This document shows, in pieces, positions 24,979-34,597 of a stretch of 35,895 bases of DNA. The DNA comes from Paracoccaceae bacterium (GTDB lineage: Bacteria; Pseudomonadota; Alphaproteobacteria; Rhodobacterales; Rhodobacteraceae): contig JACSRN010000041.1 of the NCBI GenBank assembly GCA_014879735.1, forward strand, positions 1 to 35,895, read 5' to 3'. The number at the start of each line of letters is the position of its first letter. Position 1 is the first letter of the stretch. The position numbers were made by a program, and so were the translations under genes. Under the pieces are notes generated by a model. That model saw nothing but the letters and a program-made list of their open reading frames with translations, had not been told where the DNA came from and did no database searches.

Positions 24979-25058
24979 GGCGTTCTCCTGTCGCAAGGCG
25001 AGGAAAGCAGGGCCGGACGGTGGTTGCAAGCGGTTCAAGCCGAAGAAAAGCGCAGGAT

Positions 25059-25088
25059 AAAAAAGGCCCGCGCCGGGGCGCGGGCCTT
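25059..25088 (-). terminator. Rho-independent terminator of the xdh-transporter operon
   Basis: On the minus strand AAGGCCCGCG (25088-25079), a 6-nt loop, CGCGGGCCTT (25072-25063), then T-run (25064-25059, six T). It lies 24 bp after the stop codon of the BMP-family gene, the last of the operon. Confidence 0.88.
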
Positions 25089-25112
25089 GCAGTATGTCGT
25101 GGTGGCACCCGC

Positions 25113-26204
25113 TTACTGGGGAATATCGCCGGTGACGCCCTCGACATAGAAGTTCATACCGAGCAGATCGCCATCGGGCGCGGTCTGGCCTTCGGCCAGC
25201 CAGGCGCTGCCATCCTGCTTGTTGATCGGGCCGGTAAAGGGATGCACGGTGCCCGCGGCGATGCCGTCGCGCAGCGCCTCGGCCTCGGCCTTCACTTCGG
25301 CCGGCACGGCCTCGGTGATCTCGCCGATCAGCACCTCGCCGCCCTTGATCCCGGCCCAGATGTCGGCCTGGGCATAGGTGCCGTCGAGCAGCGCGCCGAT
25401 CCGCTCGATGTAATAGGGACCCCAGTTGTCGATGATCGAGGTGACGCGCGGGCTGGGCTTGTATTCGGCCATGTCCGAAGCCTGGCCAAAGCCGATGACC
25501 TTGCCACCGCTCTTGGCAGCCTCGGCCAGCGGTGCGGTCGAATCGGTGTGGCTGGCGATCACGTCGACGCCCTGCTCGATCAGCGCCTTGGCGGCATCGG
25601 CCTCTTTCGCCGGGTCAAACCAGGTGAAGGCCCAGACCACCGAGACCTCGACCGCCGGGTTCACCTTCTTGGCCGCAAGATAATAGGCATTGATGCCCAT
25701 GACCACTTCGGGGATCGGGAACGAGGCGATATAGCCGATCTTGTTCGATTTGGTCATGCGGCCGGCGATCAGACCCTCGACCGCGCGGCCTTCGTAGAAG
25801 CGGGCGTTGAAGGTCGAGACATTGGCATGGTCACGCTTGTAGCCGGTCGCATGTTCGAATTTGACATCGGGGAACTTGGCGGCAACCGCGTTGATCTGAT
25901 CCATGTAGCCGAAGGAGGTGGCGAAGACGATGTTGCAGCCGCCCAGCGCCATCTGGGTCATTACCCGCTCGGCGTCGGCACCTTCCGGCACGCTTTCCTG
26001 ATACTGGATCTCGACCTTGTCGCCAAAAGTCTCCTGCACGGCCATCACGCCCTGATGGTGCTGGAAGGTCCAGCCGCCGTCGCCGATCGGGCCGACATAG
26101 ATGAAGCAGGCCTTCACCTTGTCCATCCCCTGGGCCATTGCCTGGCCCGAGGCGGCAAGACCGAGGGCCAGCGCGGCGGTAGTCAGCAGTGTTCTGCGTT
26201 TCAT
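25113..26204 (-). CDS. BMP-family ABC transporter substrate-binding protein
   Basis: A 363-aa periplasmic protein of the BMP/PnrA (basic membrane protein) family, whose studied members bind purine nucleosides. The signal peptide is MKRRTLLTTAALALGLAASGQAMA. Typical motifs are FIYVGPIGDGGWTFQHH (binding-site segment with Asp and Trp), FATSFGYMD, and GYIASFPIPEVVMGINAYYLAAK. The last part is VPQ-type, with no membrane anchor. The start was chosen by the signal peptide and GGGAG before the ATG. It is the last gene of the operon, 58 bp after the second permease, and is followed by a strong terminator. Given the adjacent xdh genes, I infer a purine nucleobase or nucleoside ligand. Confidence 0.93.
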   Translation of the reverse strand: MKRRTLLTTAALALGLAASGQAMAQGMDKVKACFIYVGPIGDGGWTFQHHQGVMAVQETFGDKVEIQYQESVPEGADAERVMTQMALGGCNIVFATSFGYMDQINAVAAKFPDVKFEHATGYKRDHANVSTFNARFYEGRAVEGLIAGRMTKSNKIGYIASFPIPEVVMGINAYYLAAKKVNPAVEVSVVWAFTWFDPAKEADAAKALIEQGVDVIASHTDSTAPLAEAAKSGGKVIGFGQASDMAEYKPSPRVTSIIDNWGPYYIERIGALLDGTYAQADIWAGIKGGEVLIGEITEAVPAEVKAEAEALRDGIAAGTVHPFTGPINKQDGSAWLAEGQTAPDGDLLGMNFYVEGVTGDIPQ

Positions 26205-26262
26205 GTGGTTTCTCCCTGTGGTGGTAACACGGCTCTTTTCCGGCCGCCCGGATTTTGGGCCT

Positions 26263-27195
26263 CTAGCGCGAGGCATGAAAATTGTGTCCCAGTTCGGCCG
26301 GCGCCCCGGTCGCGGCCTTGCCTTTGCCCGACGAGATGACGACCAGTACAAGGATGGTTATCAGATAGGGCGCCATCGACAAGTACTCGACGGGAATGGC
26401 GGATCCGGCGGCCTGGAGGTTCAGCTGCAACACGCTGATCCCGCCGAACAGATAGGCGCCGATCAGCACCCGCCACGGCCGCCAGCTGGCAAAGACCACG
26501 ATGGCCAGTGCGATCCAGCCGGCACCGGCGGTGATGCCGTCGGTCCATTGCGGCACGCGCACCAGGCTGACATAGGCGCCGCCCATGCCGGCCATGGCGC
26601 CGCCGAACAGGATGGCCAGCAGGCGGATGCGGTTGACCCGGTAGCCAAGGGCATGGGCGGCGTCGTGGTTTTCACCCACAGCGCGCAGGATCAGGCCGGC
26701 CCGCGTCGAGCGCAGCACCCACCAGATTGCCGCGACCATCGCCAGCGAGAAATAGACCACCCAGTCGTGGCCGAAGAGGATGGGGCCCAGGACCGGAATG
26801 TCCGCCAACGGTCCGAAGGGCACCTTGCCGGTCGCCGGCGGCTTGATGCCGTTGTAACCTTGCCCGGCCAGCGACGAGACGCCCAAGCCGAACAGTGTCA
26901 AGGCAAGGCCTGTTGCCACCTGGTTGGCCAGGAAGACCTGCGTCAGCAGCGCGAAGATCGCCGAAAGCACGGCGCCCGCCAGCGCACCGCCCAGAAAGCC
27001 CAGGACCGGGCTGCCCGTCTGCACGGCGGTGATGAAGCCGCCGATTGCGCCGAGGATCATCATGCCCTCGACCCCGAGGTTCAGCACGCCCGAGCGTTCG
27101 ACCACGGCCTCGCCCAGGGCGGCCAGCAGGATCGGCACCGATGTGACCATCAGCGTTGCGATCAGCGTGACCGGATTGATGCCACCGAAATCCAT
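26263..27195 (-). CDS. ABC transporter permease (nucleoside/BMP type), second subunit
   Basis: A 310-aa inner-membrane permease of the BPD_transp_2 family, related to RbsC, YufQ and NupC-type permeases. About eight to ten hydrophobic segments are visible. GVLNLGVEGMMILGAI (residues about 36-51) and GENHDAAHALGYRVNRIRLL are the family's conserved motifs, the latter being the cytoplasmic loop that contacts the ATPase. The start ATG overlaps the stop codon of the first permease by one base (TAATG). Together with that permease it forms the heterodimeric channel, with the ATPase and the BMP protein. It is followed by the BMP gene after 58 bp. Confidence 0.92.
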   Translation of the reverse strand: MDFGGINPVTLIATLMVTSVPILLAALGEAVVERSGVLNLGVEGMMILGAIGGFITAVQTGSPVLGFLGGALAGAVLSAIFALLTQVFLANQVATGLALTLFGLGVSSLAGQGYNGIKPPATGKVPFGPLADIPVLGPILFGHDWVVYFSLAMVAAIWWVLRSTRAGLILRAVGENHDAAHALGYRVNRIRLLAILFGGAMAGMGGAYVSLVRVPQWTDGITAGAGWIALAIVVFASWRPWRVLIGAYLFGGISVLQLNLQAAGSAIPVEYLSMAPYLITILVLVVISSGKGKAATGAPAELGHNFHASR

Positions 27196-28292
27196 TACAG
27201 CGCTCCTTTCACGGTCGTGCCCGCGGCGCGCAGCCGGATGCGATAGTTGGTCAGCATGTCGACACCAAGAAGGAAGAACAGCAACATGCCCTGGAACACC
27301 TGGATCGCTGCATCGGGCAGGCCGAGGTTGGTCGAGGCCATCTCGCCGCCCACATAGGTCAGCGCCATGATGAAGCCGGCCAGCACGATGCCCAGCGGGT
27401 TGAGACGGCCGAGGAAGGCCACGATGATCGCGGTAAAGCCATAGCCGGTGCCGAAGTCGATGGTGATCTGGCCGGCCGGGCCGGTGACTTCGAACATGCC
27501 GGCCAGGCCGGCCAGTGCCCCCGAGGCGCCCATGCACAACATGACCAGGCGGTTGGGGTTGACCCCGTTGAAGCGGGCCGCGCGCGGCGCCTGCCCGGCC
27601 AGCCGGATCTGGAAACCCAGGATATGCCGCGACAGCAGGACCCAGGCCAGGATCGCCATGACCAGCGCCGTGACGCCCCCCCAGTGCAGACCCGATCCCG
27701 CGAACAGTTCGGGGTTCGCGGTGGCGGGAAAGGTGCTCAGGTTGCGACTGCCGGGAAAGCCCATGCCTTCGGGATTCTTCAGAAATCCGGTTGCGGCCTT
27801 GGCGACGATGGTTTCCGCGACATAGACCAGCATCAGCGAGACGAGGATTTCGTTGGTGTTGAAGCGCGTCTTCAGGATGGCCGGGATCATGGCCCAGGCC
27901 CAGCCGCCGAATGCGCCGGCGATCACCATCGCGGGAAAGATCCAGCGGCTTTCCGTCGGATAGGCGGCAAGGCCCACGGCCGCGGCGCAGATTGCACCGA
28001 TGATATATTGCCCTTCGGCGCCGATGTTCCAGATTCCCGCCCGAAAGCCCAGCGCCAGGCCGATGGCGATCAGGATCAGCGGCCCGGCCTTCACCAGAAG
28101 CTGGCCGCGCAGGTAGAAGGCGAACTGGCCGAAGATCGGATCCCAGAAGATGGTGCGGATCACCTCGAACGGGTTCTTGCCCATCGCGGCAAACAGAAGC
28201 CCGCCGGCGATCATCGTCAGCAGCACCGCGACGACGGGGGTGGCATAAAGCCAGAAGCGACTTGGGTTCGGGCGTTTTTCAAGCCTCAGCAT
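27195..28292 (-). CDS. ABC transporter permease (nucleoside/BMP type), first subunit
   Basis: A 365-aa membrane permease, the larger partner of the transporter (YufP-like). It starts MLRLEKRPNPSRFWLYATPVVAVLL, with a charged tail before the first helix. GIWNIGAEGQYIIGAI (residues about 86-101) is the diagnostic motif of this family and also occurs in the smaller partner as GVLNLGVEGMMI. GQAPRAARFNGVNPNRLV is the ATPase-coupling loop. It overlaps the ATPase gene by 14 nt and the next permease by 1 nt, so translation of the three genes is coupled. Confidence 0.93.
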   Translation of the reverse strand: MLRLEKRPNPSRFWLYATPVVAVLLTMIAGGLLFAAMGKNPFEVIRTIFWDPIFGQFAFYLRGQLLVKAGPLILIAIGLALGFRAGIWNIGAEGQYIIGAICAAAVGLAAYPTESRWIFPAMVIAGAFGGWAWAMIPAILKTRFNTNEILVSLMLVYVAETIVAKAATGFLKNPEGMGFPGSRNLSTFPATANPELFAGSGLHWGGVTALVMAILAWVLLSRHILGFQIRLAGQAPRAARFNGVNPNRLVMLCMGASGALAGLAGMFEVTGPAGQITIDFGTGYGFTAIIVAFLGRLNPLGIVLAGFIMALTYVGGEMASTNLGLPDAAIQVFQGMLLFFLLGVDMLTNYRIRLRAAGTTVKGAL

Positions 28293-29814
28293 GGTGTGCG
28301 ACCTCCATTCCGTGGGCGCCGCCCATCATCATCCCGATCTCGTCCATCGTCAGGCCCTGGGTGGGTCGCGGTTTCGTCATCCGCCCTTCGTTCAGCACTG
28401 CAAAACTGTCGGCAATTTCCAGCAACTCGTCCAGATCCTGGCTGATCACGACCACCGCCGCGCCCGTGGCGGCGCAGTCGAGGATCTTCTGGCGGATCGA
28501 CGCGGCCGCCGCCGCATCGACACCCCAGGTTGGCTGGTTGATCACAATGGCATCGGCATCCTGCAACAGCTCTCGCCCCATCAGGAATTTCTGCAGGTTC
28601 CCCCCCGACAGCGCCCGCGCCGCCGTTCCCGGCCCCGGCGTGCGCACATCGTAATCGGCGATGATCTCTTCGGCGAAGGCCCGGGTTTTCGCCCAGTCGA
28701 TGAAGCCATGCCGCGTCAGCTTGCGCCGGATCGCCGCGGTCAGCAGCGCGTTTTCCGTCAGGCTCATGTCCGGGGCGGCGGCATGGCCGTAGCGGTCCTC
28801 GGGCGCCGAGACCAGCCCGGCGCGCCGGCGTTCCGCCGGGCCGAGGTCGCCGATCGCATGGTCATTCAGCCGCACCCGGTCGCCCGGCGCGCGCAATTCG
28901 CCCGAAAGGGCCAGCAGCAACTCGTCCTGGCCGTTCCCAGCCACGCCGGCGATGCCCAGTACCTCGCCCGCCGCCACGGTGAAGGACACCCCGCGCAGAG
29001 GGGTGCCAAAGGCGATGGGCGAGGCGACCGACAGGTCGCTGACCCCCAGCGCCACCTGGCCCTTGGGCCGGGGGCTGCGTGTCGGCGTGCCGAGCGTGGC
29101 GCCCACCATCAGTTCGGCCATCTCGCGCGCCGTCCGCTCTCGCGGGGTGCAGGTCCCGACCACCCGGCCGCGGCGCAGGATCGTCGCCTCGTCGCAGAGC
29201 GCGCGAATCTCTTCGAGCTTGTGCGAAATATAGAGGATCGAGGTTCCCTCCGCCCGCAACTGCCGCAGGGTGCGGAACAGGATCTCCACCTCCTGTGGTG
29301 TCAGCACCGAGGTCGGCTCGTCCATGATCAGCAGTTTCGGATCCTGCAGCAGGCAACGGATGATCTCGACCCGCTGGCGCTCGCCGGCGGACAGATCGCC
29401 CACCATCCGGCCGGGATCGAGCGGCAGGCCATATTCCTCGGAAACCGACCGGATGCGGGCGGCAAGCTCGCGCATCGGCGGCGGCGTTTCCATGCCCAGC
29501 GCCACATTCTCGGCCACGGTCAGGGCTTCGAACAGGCTGAAATGCTGGAAGACCATGGCCACGCCCAATCGCCGTGCCTCGGCCGGTTTTGCCGGGACAT
29601 AGGGTTGCCCGCGCAGCACCATTCGCCCGACATCGGGCTTGACGAGGCCGTAGATCATCTTGACCAGCGTCGATTTCCCGGCGCCGTTTTCACCCAGAAG
29701 TGCGTGTATCTCTCCCTCGCCGATCCCAAACGATACGTCGCTATTCGCCACCACGCCCGGATAGGCCTTCGTCAGGCCCTCCAGCAGCAAAAGTTGTTGT
29801 TTCCCTGTTGACAC
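28279..29814 (-). CDS. ABC transporter ATPase with two nucleotide-binding domains (purine/nucleoside type)
   Basis: A 511-aa double ATPase of the sugar/nucleoside importer class. Domain 1 has Walker A GENGAGKST (41-49), signature LSAGERQR and Walker B LLIMDEPTS. Domain 2 has a degenerate Walker A (GVAGNGQDEL), signature LSGGNLQK and a degenerate Walker B (INQPTWGVD), as usual for YufO/NupA proteins that work with BMP-family binders. The start is a GTG (29814) with GGAG about 9 nt before it. It overlaps the xdhC coding region by 74 nt, because xdhC runs past the normal end of its family, and overlaps the first permease by 14 nt. Confidence 0.93.
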   Translation of the reverse strand: MSTGKQQLLLLEGLTKAYPGVVANSDVSFGIGEGEIHALLGENGAGKSTLVKMIYGLVKPDVGRMVLRGQPYVPAKPAEARRLGVAMVFQHFSLFEALTVAENVALGMETPPPMRELAARIRSVSEEYGLPLDPGRMVGDLSAGERQRVEIIRCLLQDPKLLIMDEPTSVLTPQEVEILFRTLRQLRAEGTSILYISHKLEEIRALCDEATILRRGRVVGTCTPRERTAREMAELMVGATLGTPTRSPRPKGQVALGVSDLSVASPIAFGTPLRGVSFTVAAGEVLGIAGVAGNGQDELLLALSGELRAPGDRVRLNDHAIGDLGPAERRRAGLVSAPEDRYGHAAAPDMSLTENALLTAAIRRKLTRHGFIDWAKTRAFAEEIIADYDVRTPGPGTAARALSGGNLQKFLMGRELLQDADAIVINQPTWGVDAAAAASIRQKILDCAATGAAVVVISQDLDELLEIADSFAVLNEGRMTKPRPTQGLTMDEIGMMMGGAHGMEVAHHAEA

Positions 29815-30751
29815 CCGTGATCTCCGTCTCGGATTTATGTTGATTATTAAGTAGTTGTGCGGCAACACCCACAGCAATGGCCTGGGGGTGCTTGCCGAGG
29901 GCGGGCGTGCCGATCGGACAGACGATCCGCCCGATTTCCGATGGCGCATGGCCAAGGCCGGCCAGCCGCGACCGGAAGCGCGCCCATTTCGTGGCCGAAC
30001 CGATCAGTCCGGCCCAGTCGAAACCGCGCCGCAGCAGCCGGTGGCACAGTTCCAGATCCAGCGCATGCGAATAGGTGACGATCAGATGCCAGGCCCCGGC
30101 GGGCGCGTGATCCGCCAGCCCCTCCGGTGCCCCGGCCCAGACCGGCGCGACGCCGGCGGGCATGTTTTCGGGAAAGCGCGCAGGCGCCGTGTCGATCCAG
30201 GTGATCTGCAGTCCCGGCAACGGTGCCAGCACCGAAACCAGCGCCCGTCCGACATGGCCGGCGCCCCAGATCCACAGCGGCCGCCCGGGCTGCGCCACCG
30301 GCTCGACCATCCAGCCCTGCACCAGTTGCGGCACCGGCATCAGCCCCTTGCCCCTTGCCCCGCTCAGCAGGCGGCGCACGGCCAGCGGCATCTCGCCCAA
30401 GGATGACGCGACGGGCCGGGCAATTACCTCCTGCCCCTGCAGCGCGGCGACCGTCGCCGTATCGTAGATCTCGGTCAGCAGGCTGATGCGGCCGCCGCAA
30501 CACTGGCCCAGCGCCGGCCCCAGCGCGATGCGGTCCAGCCGCGTCCCGCCGGCCACCAGCAGGCTCCGCGCCCGCGCCACCGCCTCGAACTCCAGCGCGC
30601 CGCCGCCTATGGTTCCGCTTTCGCCACTGGCCCAGACCAGCATTGCCGCGCCCACCTCGCGGGGAGAGGACCCGTCATGACCGGCGATGACCAGCCGTGC
30701 CACCTGCCCGTGCGCCGCCACTGCGCCCTGCAGGGCGGTCAGGTCAAACAT
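29741..30751 (-). CDS. xdhC: Xanthine dehydrogenase maturation factor XdhC
   Basis: A 336-aa chaperone that binds molybdenum cofactor, helps its sulfuration and inserts it into XdhB. The N-terminal XdhC/CoxI domain (residues about 1-100) has AGHDGSSPREVGAAMLV, GTIGGGALEFEAV and GQCCGGRISLL; the C-terminal Rossmann domain has WIWGAGHVGRALV, VTYSHALDLELC and HPQAIAVGVAAQLL. After that the usual C-terminus is extended by 34 residues of unlike, polar sequence (from about NNQHKS) overlapping the ABC ATPase gene by 74 nt. The ATG overlaps the end of xdhB by 8 nt. An AT-rich patch near 29830-29860 may hold an internal promoter for the transporter genes. Confidence 0.92.
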   Translation of the reverse strand: MFDLTALQGAVAAHGQVARLVIAGHDGSSPREVGAAMLVWASGESGTIGGGALEFEAVARARSLLVAGGTRLDRIALGPALGQCCGGRISLLTEIYDTATVAALQGQEVIARPVASSLGEMPLAVRRLLSGARGKGLMPVPQLVQGWMVEPVAQPGRPLWIWGAGHVGRALVSVLAPLPGLQITWIDTAPARFPENMPAGVAPVWAGAPEGLADHAPAGAWHLIVTYSHALDLELCHRLLRRGFDWAGLIGSATKWARFRSRLAGLGHAPSEIGRIVCPIGTPALGKHPQAIAVGVAAQLLNNQHKSETEITGVNRETTTFAAGGPDEGLSGRGGE

Positions 30752-33080
30752 CGCGCCGCACCCGGCGGACGGCATCCAGCACGGCCTCGGCCGTGGCGGG
30801 TGCGCGCAGGTCGGGATAGATGCTGCCATCGCCGCTGGCTTCGACGGCATGGCTGAGCGCAAGGAAGGCAGAGATCCCGAGGTTGAACGGCGGCTCGCCC
30901 ACCGCTTTCGACTTGCCCACTGCGGCCTCGGGGTTCGGGCGGTTCCACAGCCGGACATTGAACTCTCGCGGCCGGTCCGAGCAGGCCGGAATCTTGTAGG
31001 TAGAGGGGGCATGCGTCGCCAGCCGCCCCTTGTCGTCCCAGACCAGCTCCTCGGTCGTCAGCCAGCCGGCGCCCTGCACATAGGCGCCCTCGATCTGGCC
31101 GATGTCCAGCGCGGGGTTCAGGCTGTTGCCGGTGTCGTGCAGGATATCGGCGCGCAGGATGCGATTTTCGCCGGTCAGCGTGTCGAGGACCACCTCGGTA
31201 ACGGCAACGCCATAGGCAAAGTAGTAGAAAGCCCGACCGCGGCCGCGCATCCGGTCCCAGGTGATCTTGGGCGTGGCGTAAAAGCCGGTGGAGGACAGCG
31301 AAATCCGGGCCTGATAGGCCCAGGCGGCAACCTGTTCGAACGGATATTCCTCGCCCCCGACCGTCACCAGCCCGTCGGCGAATCGTACCTCCTCGATCGC
31401 AACCTGGTGTTTTTCGGCCAGCAGGGCCGCCATCCGGTCGCGAATCGTCACCGCAGCCGCCTGCGACGCCATGCCGTTCAGGTCAGATCCGGAACTTGCC
31501 GCCGTGGCGGAGGTGTTCGGCACCTTCCCGGTATCGGTGGGGGTGATCCGGATCTGCCCGGTCTCGACGCCGAAGACCTCGGCCACCACCTGCGCCACCT
31601 TCTGGTTCAGGCCCTGGCCCATTTCGGTTCCGCCATGGTTCAGGTGGATCGAGCCGTCCTGATAGACATGGACCAGCGCCCCGGCCTGATTGAGCCAGGT
31701 CAGCGTGAAGGAAATCCCGAACTTGACGGGGGTGAAGGCGATCCCGCGTTTCAGGATCGGGCTGCCGGCATTCCAGGCGGCAATTTCGGCCTTGCGGCCG
31801 TGATAGTCGCAGGAGGCCAGCAGGTCATCGGTCATCGCCCGGCCGATGAAATCCTCGACCGGCATGTGATAGGGCGTGGTCTGGACCGCATCCGGCGCGG
31901 TCTGGCCCGCCGCCGCGGGCGCGGCCATTTCGGCGTAATAGTTGATCCGCCGTATTTCGACCGGGTCTTTCTTCAGCGCAAAGGCGATGTGGTCCATGAC
32001 CCGCTCTGCCCCGATGATCCCCTGCGGGCCGCCGAAACCGCGATAGGCGGTGGCGCTGGCGGTATTGGTCTTCAGCCGATGGCTTTCGATCCGGATGTTC
32101 GGCATCCAGTAGCAGTTTTCCGCATGCAGCATCGCCCGGTCGCCAACCGGCAGCGACAGATCCTGGCTCCAGCCGCAGCGCAGAAGATGGGTGTAGTCGA
32201 TGCCGAGGACGCGGCCCTCCTCGTCGAAACCCACGCGGTAGCGCAGCTTGATGTCGTGCCGCTTGCCGGTGACGACCATGTCGTCATCGCGGTCGTAGCG
32301 CATCTTGCAGGGCCGGCCCGTTATCCGTGCGGCGACAGCGCAGGCAATGGCCAGCCAGTTGCCCTGGCTTTCCTTGCCGCCGAAGCCGCCCCCCATCCGC
32401 CGTGTCTCGACGCGTACCGCGCTCATCGGCAGGTGCAGGGCATGGGCGATCTTGTGCTGCACCTCGGTCGGGTGCTGGGTCGAGGACAGGATATGCATGC
32501 CGCCGTCATCGCCGGGCAGGGCGGCGGCGATCTGGCCTTCCAGGTAGAAATGCTCCTGCCCGCCGACCTCGATCTCGCCCTCCAGCCGGCGGGGTGCTGC
32601 CGAGATGGCGGCCTCGGCATCGCCGCGCTGCCAGACCACCGGGCCTGATTCGAAACGCGACCCGGCCGCCAGCGCATCCTCGATGGTCAGCAGCGCCGGC
32701 TCCTCGCGCCAGTCGATCCTTGCCAGCCGGGCCGCCTTGCGCGCCGCCAGGTGACTTTCCGCGACGACAAGAAAGATGGGGCGGGAATGGAACTCGATCC
32801 GGCCCGAGGTCAGCAGCGGCTCGTCCCCGATCGAGGGCGAGCAGTCCGGCACGCCGCCAAGGCGGCGCGTCAGATCCTCTGCGGTGATCACCGCCACCAC
32901 GCCCGGGGCGGAGCGGACCGGGGTCAGATCCATCGCGGCAATCTCGCCGCAGGCGATGCCGGCCAGGCCGAAGGCCAGGTGCAGCGTATCCGCCGGCAAG
33001 GGGATGTCGTCGAGATAGCGCGCCTGGCCGGTGACATGCAGCGGCGCTGAATCGTGGGGAAGCGGCTTGCCCGTGGTCAT
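30744..33080 (-). CDS. xdhB: Xanthine dehydrogenase, molybdopterin-binding large subunit
   Basis: A 778-aa catalytic subunit that oxidises hypoxanthine to xanthine and xanthine to urate. The molybdenum site is built by [29 protein letters not shown] and [11 protein letters not shown]; the catalytic glutamate in GEPPFNLG is Glu729, matching Glu730 of R. capsulatus. Substrate-positioning residues of that enzyme are embedded in these motifs. It overlaps xdhA by 4 nt and xdhC by 8 nt, so it is part of one coupled operon. A 653-aa open frame on the other strand is a shadow. The paralogues aldehyde oxidase and isoquinoline oxidoreductase are less likely, because of the XdhA/XdhC partners. Confidence 0.96.
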   Translation of the reverse strand: MTTGKPLPHDSAPLHVTGQARYLDDIPLPADTLHLAFGLAGIACGEIAAMDLTPVRSAPGVVAVITAEDLTRRLGGVPDCSPSIGDEPLLTSGRIEFHSRPIFLVVAESHLAARKAARLARIDWREEPALLTIEDALAAGSRFESGPVVWQRGDAEAAISAAPRRLEGEIEVGGQEHFYLEGQIAAALPGDDGGMHILSSTQHPTEVQHKIAHALHLPMSAVRVETRRMGGGFGGKESQGNWLAIACAVAARITGRPCKMRYDRDDDMVVTGKRHDIKLRYRVGFDEEGRVLGIDYTHLLRCGWSQDLSLPVGDRAMLHAENCYWMPNIRIESHRLKTNTASATAYRGFGGPQGIIGAERVMDHIAFALKKDPVEIRRINYYAEMAAPAAAGQTAPDAVQTTPYHMPVEDFIGRAMTDDLLASCDYHGRKAEIAAWNAGSPILKRGIAFTPVKFGISFTLTWLNQAGALVHVYQDGSIHLNHGGTEMGQGLNQKVAQVVAEVFGVETGQIRITPTDTGKVPNTSATAASSGSDLNGMASQAAAVTIRDRMAALLAEKHQVAIEEVRFADGLVTVGGEEYPFEQVAAWAYQARISLSSTGFYATPKITWDRMRGRGRAFYYFAYGVAVTEVVLDTLTGENRILRADILHDTGNSLNPALDIGQIEGAYVQGAGWLTTEELVWDDKGRLATHAPSTYKIPACSDRPREFNVRLWNRPNPEAAVGKSKAVGEPPFNLGISAFLALSHAVEASGDGSIYPDLRAPATAEAVLDAVRRVRRDV

Positions 33081-34483
33081 GGTGCCACCTCCAGAACCGA
33101 GACGGTTTGTCCGGCAAGGTCGTGGAAATAGCGCAGCAGCATGTTCTGGGCCGTCCGCATCCGGTACCCGGCGCTGGCGCGCATATCGGCCAGCGGCTGG
33201 AAATCCTCGGCCATCGCCGTCATCGCGGCGCGGATCGTGGCCTCGGTCCAGGGCTGGCCCAGCAGTGCCGCCTCGGCGCCGGCCGCTCGCTTCGGGATGC
33301 CCGCCATGCCGCCGAAGGCGATGCGGGCGGCGGCAATCCTGCCCTCAGCCACGGTTATGTTGAAGCCGCCGCAGACGGCCGAGATGTCCTGGTCGAAACG
33401 TTTCGACAGCTTGTAGGCGCGGAAGGCCGGCGCCGTGGCCGGGATCGTCACCGCCTCGACGAATTCGCCGGGCCGGCGATCCTGCTTGCGGTAGTCGAGG
33501 AAGAACGCCTCGAGCGGCATCTCGCGCCGGTCGTCGCCGCGCCGCAGGTGCAGCCTGGCGTCGAGCGCGATCAGCGCCGGTGGGCTGTCGCCGATGGGCG
33601 AGCCGTTGGCGATATTGCCGCCGATCGTGGCAGAGTTCCGGACCTGCACGCTGGCATAGCGGCGCAGCAGTTCGGCAAAGGAGGGATGCGGCGCCTGCAT
33701 CGCCAGGCGCAGGGCTTCGACCGTGACGCCGGCGCCGATGCGGATCGACTGGCCCTGATGTTCGATTTCCTGAAGATCGGCCACGGAATTCAGGAAGATC
33801 ACCGGCGAAAGGTTGCGCAATTGCTTGGTGATCCAGAGGCCGACATCGGTGGCCCCGGCAATCAGCGTGGCTTCGGGATGGGCGAGGCAGGCCGCTGCCA
33901 GCTCGTCGGAGGAGCGGGGCAGCAGGGGGGGGGCGCTGCCCCCCGTCTGCTGCGCAGACCCCCCCTGGGATATTTGATCAGAGAAGAAGGGCAGATCTTC
34001 GGCCATCCAGTCGGGAACGGGCAGGGTGGCGGCGGCCTCTGCCGCGCGCAGGATGGGCGCGTAGCCGGTGCAGCGGCAGAGGTTGCCGGCCAGCACGTCG
34101 TCATGGTCCCGGCGGCCCGTGGCATGGGCCGCGGCCATCGACATAACAAAGCCCGGCGTGCAAAAGCCGCATTGGCTGCCGTGATGGTCGACCATCGTCT
34201 GCTGGACGGGATGCATCTCGCCCTGCGGCCCGGCCAGGCCCTCGACGGTGCGGATGGCCTTGCCATGCACTTGCGGCAGAAACAGGATGCAGGCATTCAC
34301 CGCCTTCGGGCCGTCGCCATCGGTCACGATCACGGTGCAGGCGCCGCAGTCGCCCTCGTTGCAGCCTTCCTTGGTTCCCTTGAGCCCGCGCGTTTCGCGC
34401 AGCCAGTCGAGAAGCGTGCGCGTCGGGCTTTCCCCCATCAGGCGCACCGGCGTTCCGTTGAGCAGAAACGCGATCCCGGTCAT
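33077..34483 (-). CDS. xdhA: Xanthine dehydrogenase, iron-sulfur and FAD small subunit
   Basis: A 468-aa electron-transfer subunit; the R. capsulatus protein is about 462 aa. Residues 1-80 are a plant-ferredoxin [2Fe-2S] domain (Cys41, 46, 49, 65); Cys105, 108, 136 and 138 hold the second cluster. From about residue 190 it is the FAD domain, with [32 protein letters not shown] and [10 protein letters not shown]. The inter-domain linker, residues about 165-187, is encoded by a G-run/C-run palindromic repeat element (33925-33990), so this part of the protein is repeat-derived. It is the first gene of the operon. The 216 bp before it carry alternative hairpins. Confidence 0.96.
   Translation of the reverse strand: MTGIAFLLNGTPVRLMGESPTRTLLDWLRETRGLKGTKEGCNEGDCGACTVIVTDGDGPKAVNACILFLPQVHGKAIRTVEGLAGPQGEMHPVQQTMVDHHGSQCGFCTPGFVMSMAAAHATGRRDHDDVLAGNLCRCTGYAPILRAAEAAATLPVPDWMAEDLPFFSDQISQGGSAQQTGGSAPPLLPRSSDELAAACLAHPEATLIAGATDVGLWITKQLRNLSPVIFLNSVADLQEIEHQGQSIRIGAGVTVEALRLAMQAPHPSFAELLRRYASVQVRNSATIGGNIANGSPIGDSPPALIALDARLHLRRGDDRREMPLEAFFLDYRKQDRRPGEFVEAVTIPATAPAFRAYKLSKRFDQDISAVCGGFNITVAEGRIAAARIAFGGMAGIPKRAAGAEAALLGQPWTEATIRAAMTAMAEDFQPLADMRASAGYRMRTAQNMLLRYFHDLAGQTVSVLEVAP
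33925..33990 (-). repeat. Palindromic G/C-run repeat element inside xdhA
   Basis: Plus strand: nine G (33925-33933), CGCTG, six C (33939-33944), a perfect 6-bp hairpin GTCTGC-TGC-GCAGAC (33945-33959), a C-run, then TGGGATATTTGATCAGAGAA and GAAG. The layout with a GATATTTG core and an AAGAAG end is one I recall as an abundant intergenic repeat in Rhodobacteraceae. Here it is translated in frame as the XdhA linker. The link to that repeat family is from memory. Confidence 0.65.
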
Positions 34484-34523
34484 ATGTTGTTCCGCCGCGG
34501 TACCCTACGTTGAGGCGTCCTGC

Positions 34524-34597
34524 GTGCCCGCCCGATGCGGCGTAAAGCGGGCGACGCGCCCCTTCCGGTCCGATCATCAAGCCGGGCGGGCGGGCAC
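34524..34597. other. Overlapping alternative hairpins between xdhA and dnaE
   Basis: GTGCCCGCCCG (34524-34534) pairs perfectly with CGGGCGGGCAC (34587-34597), 11 bp. The same left arm can instead pair locally, CGCCCG (34529-34534) with CGGGCG (34548-34553). The two are mutually exclusive. They would lie in the xdhA leader (minus strand) or upstream of dnaE. I could not match a known riboswitch. Confidence 0.45.

Noticed and set aside
30687-32648. 653-aa open frame opposite xdhB
   Set aside because: Antisense shadow of a clear gene with no domain of its own.
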